From NCBI GenBank assembly GCA_028684915.1, contig JAQUEZ010000258.1, positions 1 to 8,360 on the forward strand: 8,360 bases of DNA, in the 5' to 3' direction. The position numbers and the translations under genes were made by a program. A model generated the notes under the pieces. The model had not been told where the DNA came from. It worked only from the letters and a program-made list of their open reading frames with translations, and ran no database searches. This document shows, piece by piece, positions 4,765-8,360 of this stretch (position 1 is its first letter; each line of letters starts with the position of its first letter). Source of the DNA: Desulfobulbus sp. GTDB taxonomy: Bacteria > Desulfobacterota > Desulfobulbia > Desulfobulbales > Desulfobulbaceae.

Positions 4765-6879
4765 ATGGACCCAAGAGACGAAAAAATAATCCGTCAACTC
4801 TTTGACGACTACCTGCGAATGTATTCATCTCGCGATGACCGACTCACTACGCATTTTAGCGAGGATTTTTCGGGTTTTACTGGAGGTGGGGATGTCCTTG
4901 TCAAGAATAGGGAAGAATGGGTTGCCATTACTCGTCAGGATTTCGCCCAGATTAAAAATCCGATCCGCATTGAACTGAAGGATCTTGCCATCCAGTCACT
5001 GGCGGATACGGTCGCTGTTGCGACCGGTTTTTTCACTATACATCTCCCCCTCGAAGACCATATTCTCTCAAAAGAGGTCGCACGTCTTGTATTGATTTTC
5101 CGTTTGGAATCAAGTGGGTGGAAGATATCGCACAGCAGTATCTCCATTCCTTACCATCTGGTTCGTGAGGGTGAAATCTATCCAATGCAGGAACTGGAGA
5201 ACCGAAATCAGTTCCTGGAAAATTTAGTCGCCGAACGGACGGATCAGCTTTCCCACGCAAACGATAACCTGCAACAGGCAAATGAAAAACTTGCCCGCGA
5301 GATTGAAAATCATAAGCAGACCGAGAGCGCTCTGCGGCAGGAGCAACTCCTTTCGAAATCAATAATCGATAGCCTGCCTGGCATTTTCTACCTCTACACA
5401 TATCCCGAGTTGAAATTGATTCTTTGGAACAGGGAACACGAATCGCTCTTCGGTTATGAGATTGGAGAAATTGAGGGCCGTCATGTTACGGATTGGCATG
5501 CGCCCGAATCTGAAGACGCCGTATTGGGGGCCATTGAAGATGTAATGGCCAAAGGCAGAGCTTCGATTGAAGCTCATCTTCTCACAAAAGATGGCCGATC
5601 TGTGCCTCTCATCCTCACTGGTATCAGATTTGAGACGCAAGGGCAGCTTTATTTGATGGGGATTGGGATTGACATCACAGAACGTAAGCGGGCGGAGGCG
5701 GAAGCCGAGAAACTGCAAAATCAGTTAATACAGTCGCAGAAAATGGAATCGGTTGGCCGATTGGCAGGCGGTGTCGCCCATGACTTCAATAATATGTTGG
5801 GAGTAATTCTGGGTTACACGGAAATAGTTCTTAAGAAGGAGACGGCAGATCAGCCTATGTCTTCTGCTCTTCGAGGGATTCAACAGGCCGCACAGCGCTC
5901 AGCCGATCTGACTCGACAACTGTTGGCATTTGCCAGGAAGCAAACCGTGGCGCCCAAAGTACTCGACCTCAACGAAACTGTGGCAAGCATGCTTATTATG
6001 CTGCGACGGCTCATTGGCGAGAATATCGATCTTGTGTGGCTTCCGGACGAGAATCTGGGTGCAATCAAAATGGACTACACGCAGATAGACCAGATTCTTG
6101 CCAACCTGTGTGTCAACGCCCGTGATGCTATCGGAGATACAGGCAGGATCACTATTGAAACGGGTAACGTAATTCTTGATGAAGCCTACTGCGCCTCACA
6201 TGTAGGCTTTGCCCCCGGTGAATATGTATTGCTGATGCTGAGCGACAATGGTTGCGGCATGGACCGCGAGACGATTTCGCACTTATTCGAACCATTTTTC
6301 ACCACCAAGGAGATGGGGAAGGGAACCGGTTTGGGGTTGGCCACTGTCTATGGCATAGTCAAGCAAAACGATGGTTTTATCTATGTCTACAGCGAGTTGG
6401 GTTTGGGGACAACTTTCAAGGTTTACCTGCCCCGGCACAAGGCCAAGGATGAGAAGCTACCTGAGCCAGAGGAAACCGAACTAGTCACAACCGAGCATGA
6501 GACTATTCTCTTGGTAGAAGATGAGCCTATGATTCTGGAAATGACCACGGTGATGCTAGAGCTCCAAGGGTACACTGTCTTGCCCGCAAATTCAGCAGTC
6601 GAAGCCATCAGCTTGGCTCGGGAGTATGCTGGCAAAATTCATCTGCTCATGACCGATGTGGTTATGCCAGAGATGAACGGCCGTGACCTAGCCAGAAATT
6701 TGTTACCCCTCTATCCTCATCTCAAACGCTTATTCATGTCTGGCTACACAGCCAACGTCATTGCTCATCACGGTGTGTTAGATGAAGGGGTGCATTTCCT
6801 GCAGAAGCCGTTCACCATGCAGGACCTTGCCACCAAAATTAGGGCAGTAATGGGAGAAAATGATCCGGGGCAAGTGTGA
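4765..6879 (+). CDS. Hybrid sensor histidine kinase with SnoaL-like, PAS and C-terminal receiver domains
   Basis: A 704-residue soluble kinase with no transmembrane segment. Domains in order: a SnoaL/DUF4440-like alpha+beta fold (about 1-133), a coiled coil (141-195), PAS (196-306, ending GIDITERKRAE), HisKA with H339 in GGVAHDFNN, and HATPase. The HATPase shows the N box N447/N451, the G1 box DNGCGM 494-499, LFEPFFTTK 507-515 and GKGTGLGLATVYG 518-530. A receiver domain follows (579-695) with E585/D586, phosphoacceptor D631, S659 and K681. All catalytic residues are present. It should autophosphorylate H339 in response to a cytoplasmic signal and pass phosphate to D631 or to a separate regulator. 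No DNA-binding regulator is adjacent, so it is an orphan. The ATG lacks a good Shine-Dalgarno sequence, but an in-frame stop at 4711 leaves no upstream ATG. The stop codon TGA lies inside the next repeat element. Confidence 0.93.
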   Translation: MDPRDEKIIRQLFDDYLRMYSSRDDRLTTHFSEDFSGFTGGGDVLVKNREEWVAITRQDFAQIKNPIRIELKDLAIQSLADTVAVATGFFTIHLPLEDHILSKEVARLVLIFRLESSGWKISHSSISIPYHLVREGEIYPMQELENRNQFLENLVAERTDQLSHANDNLQQANEKLAREIENHKQTESALRQEQLLSKSIIDSLPGIFYLYTYPELKLILWNREHESLFGYEIGEIEGRHVTDWHAPESEDAVLGAIEDVMAKGRASIEAHLLTKDGRSVPLILTGIRFETQGQLYLMGIGIDITERKRAEAEAEKLQNQLIQSQKMESVGRLAGGVAHDFNNMLGVILGYTEIVLKKETADQPMSSALRGIQQAAQRSADLTRQLLAFARKQTVAPKVLDLNETVASMLIMLRRLIGENIDLVWLPDENLGAIKMDYTQIDQILANLCVNARDAIGDTGRITIETGNVILDEAYCASHVGFAPGEYVLLMLSDNGCGMDRETISHLFEPFFTTKEMGKGTGLGLATVYGIVKQNDGFIYVYSELGLGTTFKVYLPRHKAKDEKLPEPEETELVTTEHETILLVEDEPMILEMTTVMLELQGYTVLPANSAVEAISLAREYAGKIHLLMTDVVMPEMNGRDLARNLLPLYPHLKRLFMSGYTANVIAHHGVLDEGVHFLQKPFTMQDLATKIRAVMGENDPGQV

Positions 6880-7041
6880 TGGTCTCGTAAAAACTTCGAT
6901 CTACTGCGTTGCAGCGTTTTTTCCCGACGCTCGACATACTTTATGTATGCCTTTCGAGCCGGGGAAAACACAGCTCCTTGTATCTCTGTGTTTTTACCTA
7001 GCCATCTCTTAGAGTGTGATCGACTTTTTACGAGTCCATCA
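6877..7041. mobile_element. Short MITE-like element, copy B, with internal hairpin
   Basis: A 165-bp element with inverted ends of about 24 bp (6877-6900 with 7018-7041), nearly perfect. The left end opens TGATGGTCTCGTAAAAA, as in copy A. The interior forms a second long hairpin: TTTTCCCG with CGGGGAAAA, GCTCG with CGAGC, and CATAC with GTATG (about 6918-6967). No target duplication is clear and no coding frame is present. The first three bases supply the stop codon of the kinase. The folded RNA may also end or stabilise the kinase transcript. Confidence 0.78.
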
Positions 7042-7070
7042 AAATTTACTTAGGGACTCGCATCAATATT

Positions 7071-7099
7071 TGGACAGCCTTGAAGAGTACCGTTATAAT
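7071..7099 (+). promoter_or_regulatory. Strong sigma-70-like promoter
   Basis: The -35 box TGGACA (7071-7076) and a perfect -10 box TATAAT (7094-7099) are 17 bp apart. Transcription would begin near 7106, giving a leader of about 55 nt before the gene at 7162. It lies 30 nt beyond the MITE-like element, so the gene is independent of the kinase. Confidence 0.75.
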
Positions 7100-7161
7100 C
7101 GCGCTATCATTTCAATCTATTAACAGAAGTGCTTACTCTTTCTATTTCAGGAGAAAACGCG

Positions 7162-7725
7162 ATGAAACGGATTATTGCTACTGCTTCTCTACTGACGATG
7201 ATGTGGTGTGGAACCTCTGCATGGGCTGAGGATGCGGAAAACTGCAAGGATCATCCTATGTTTTCCCGTATGCCCAACTTTGAAATTTATAGTTGTGCGG
7301 CTCGGGAGTTCGATGCGGTTGCATTTCCAAAACAAGAACTTCAGCAATGGTCAACCCCTAAAGATTACACGAATATTGAAGGCAAGGTTGTAGCGATTAG
7401 TTATAAGCTGAAAGAAGGGGCCATGCCTGCTAGTTCGATCCAGGTCATCCGCAATTTTCAAAATGCGGTGAAAAGTGATGGTGGCACCATCTTGGGTGAT
7501 TATCACGCCGACCTTTATCCAGCTTTTCCCGACACCGCAAATAAGTATTTGGGTGAGTCACCCAGTGGTACCTCCTATGACCGGTACACCACCATGACCC
7601 TGAAAAAAGGCCAAAGTGAATACTGGGTTTATCTCTGCGCCAATGAAAACGACCATGATTACATACTGCTTACGGTGGAAAAACAGGAGATGAAGCAAGA
7701 TGTAAATATTAAAAAAATAGACTGA
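7162..7725 (+). CDS. Periplasmic protein resembling the N-terminal domain of some OmpA-family proteins
   Basis: A 187-residue exported protein with the signal peptide MKRIIATASLLTMMWCGTSA and likely cleavage after AWA (residue 22). The motif CKDHPMFSRMPNF (28-40) followed by YSCAAREFDA, and the near-terminal VEKQEMKQDV (172-181), resemble a periplasmic domain I recall in front of OmpA-like peptidoglycan-binding domains. No OmpA domain is present here, so it is a free-standing version. Three cysteines remain after cleavage (C28, C45, C149). The exact role is unknown; cell-envelope work is inferred from export. ATG 7162 is chosen over the in-frame GTG at 7129 because AGGAG (7149-7153) lies 8 nt upstream and the signal peptide then starts correctly. 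It is a single-gene unit between a strong promoter and an intrinsic terminator. Confidence 0.8.
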   Translation: MKRIIATASLLTMMWCGTSAWAEDAENCKDHPMFSRMPNFEIYSCAAREFDAVAFPKQELQQWSTPKDYTNIEGKVVAISYKLKEGAMPASSIQVIRNFQNAVKSDGGTILGDYHADLYPAFPDTANKYLGESPSGTSYDRYTTMTLKKGQSEYWVYLCANENDHDYILLTVEKQEMKQDVNIKKID

Positions 7726-7822
7726 CTCAAACCTCGATTGCGCCATTGTTTCATGAGCATCAGCAATGGTCTACTCACTATTATTAGTGGAAAAGGCTGT
7801 AATTATCATGTTCAATGACATG

Positions 7823-7856
7823 GGCTATCATGGCACTTTGCTGTGATGGCCTTTTT
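7823..7856 (+). terminator. Rho-independent terminator
   Basis: GGCTATCATGGCA (7823-7835) pairs with TGCTGTGATGGCC (7839-7851) over 13 pairs, three of them G-U, with a 3-nt loop and then TTTTT (7852-7856). It ends the transcript of the periplasmic-protein gene, about 100 nt after its stop. A smaller CCATTG/CAATGG hairpin lies between them. Confidence 0.8.
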
Positions 7857-7889
7857 CATCCATTAACACCAAATGTTCCGCAAATTGAT

Positions 7890-7964
7890 TTATTCGCCAA
7901 AAACAGGCACCCCCAATATGAATGCGTCCTGCAGGTGGAAATCGACCGCTTGGGAAACTTTCAT
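7890..7964 (-). pseudogene. Truncated start of a possible tyrosine recombinase gene
   Basis: On the minus strand GGGGAGG (7977-7971) stands 6 nt before ATG 7964, an excellent ribosome site. The frame reads MKVSQAVDFHLQ, then DAFILGVPVFGE and a stop at 7890. The first 12 residues match the opening I recall for a family of site-specific integrases (MKVSQA-x-x-x-x-LQ followed by a YH-x-x-NSKKNT stretch). The expected continuation is absent, so the gene appears cut off after codon 12 by a deletion or rearrangement. A 12-residue match is weak. It could instead be a true 24-residue peptide, given the good ribosome site. Confidence 0.4.
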
Positions 7965-7977
7965 GGTGCACCTCCCC

Positions 7978-8251
7978 TGTGGTTGGGGGGCATGAGCGAA
8001 ATGCCTTCTATGATGAATACACCATGATGAGATAGGCCATGGGGTCCTCAGGGATAAGCTCAAATCTTTCCTTCGTAGAACAAATTGAGACTGCCAATCC
8101 CCACCTTAATCATCCACTGATTCTGTCCAGAAAATCGGAGCCACTTCTCTTCATAATTCAATTTCTCGGCACAGTTCCTGCCAATGGTCAAAACGGTTGT
8201 TCAATCCTATTTGTTCGAGGTAAGGGACGTTGAGTAAAGTGGACCCTTGGG
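7978..8251. other. Unassigned region, probably decayed sequence
   Basis: Two plus-strand frames of 60-70 codons cross this stretch, but neither has a ribosome site or a familiar sequence. On the minus strand a short run at 8255-8151 reads LTQGSTLLNVPYLEQIGLNN and continues RFDHWQELCREIEL to a stop. It looks protein-like and may be a fragment of an old gene, but nothing firm can be said. Confidence 0.3.
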
Positions 8252-8359
8252 TCAAGACAAATATCCCTTGAGTTTAAGCTGTGCATTCAATTTCAATCGC
8301 AGCTGCACGGCGCTGCCCCGATTGTGTCTCTGCTGAGTGGTGGTCCGAGTTGGTGGGAT
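8252..8359 (-). CDS. Possible C-terminal end of a minus-strand gene (partial)
   Basis: An open frame enters from the right edge and ends at TGA 8254-8252 after 35 residues. It finishes with a basic, leucine-rich tail, QLRLKLNAQLKLKGYLS, which is the most protein-like of the three minus frames here. Another minus frame is open down to 8274. The family is not recognisable; a transposase tail is one possibility because of the decayed surroundings. Confidence 0.22.
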   Translation of the reverse strand: MPPTRTTTQQRHNRGSAVQLRLKLNAQLKLKGYLS

Positions 8360-8360
8360 C

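Noticed and set aside
5036..5718. Minus-strand frames of about 120 codons inside the kinase gene
   Set aside because: Shadows of a strongly supported coding region on the other strand.
7129..7161. Earlier GTG start for the periplasmic protein
   Set aside because: It would place 11 residues in front of a typical signal peptide, and the good ribosome site serves ATG 7162.
7815..8233. Two plus-strand frames of 70 and 64 codons
   Set aside because: The first starts inside the terminator hairpin region; neither has a ribosome site, domain or family resemblance.

Overview
The window is a bacterial chromosomal accessory region. It mixes short, isolated genes with many repeats and mobile-element remains, and contains no rRNA, tRNA or core housekeeping gene. 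The repeat types (a GGGGACGTACCACG motif, short elements bounded by TGATGGTCTCGTAAAAA, a group IIC intron) and the orphan hybrid histidine kinase recall Desulfobacterota/Deltaproteobacteria or Nitrospirota-like genomes. That placement is from memory and is only a suggestion.

Left third (1-2860): this part looks like a stretch of integron cassettes. At the left edge a minus-strand gene begins whose first 12 residues resemble a Phd/YefM antitoxin; a nested palindrome lies over its probable promoter. Two AT-rich plus-strand genes follow (357-923 and 1097-2131). Each starts just after a core-site-like heptamer and ends at a matching complementary heptamer: GTTAAGG with CCTTAAC for the first, ATTAGAA with TTCTAAT for the second. 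A folded attC-like site lies between them. The second gene carries an RX4H motif (R306-H311) typical of HEPN RNases, so it is a defence candidate. Immediately after its inverse core site sits a group IIC intron on the minus strand (about 2141-2857). It has a recognisable 5' end, domain I, domain V with a CGC triad, and domain VI, but no reverse transcriptase gene.

Middle (2858-4764): a secreted protein of unknown function (3135-3701) contains two in-frame copies of a 33-bp hairpin-forming repeat. It is followed by a 55-bp inverted repeat, copies of the GGGGACGTACCACG motif, and a tiny three-helix membrane protein with a TTG start (4216-4419).

Right half (4531-7725): a 704-residue hybrid histidine kinase (SnoaL-like domain, coiled coil, PAS, HisKA, HATPase, receiver) lies between two short non-coding elements of one family. 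The stop codon of the kinase is inside the second element. After it comes a periplasmic protein (7162-7725) with its own sigma-70-like promoter and a strong intrinsic terminator. The last 500 bases hold only fragments, including a minus-strand 24-codon remnant whose start resembles a tyrosine recombinase.

No operon is evident: genes are separated by repeats and each seems to be its own unit. The best candidate for an interesting system is the pair of cassette genes plus the RT-less intron in the attC position.
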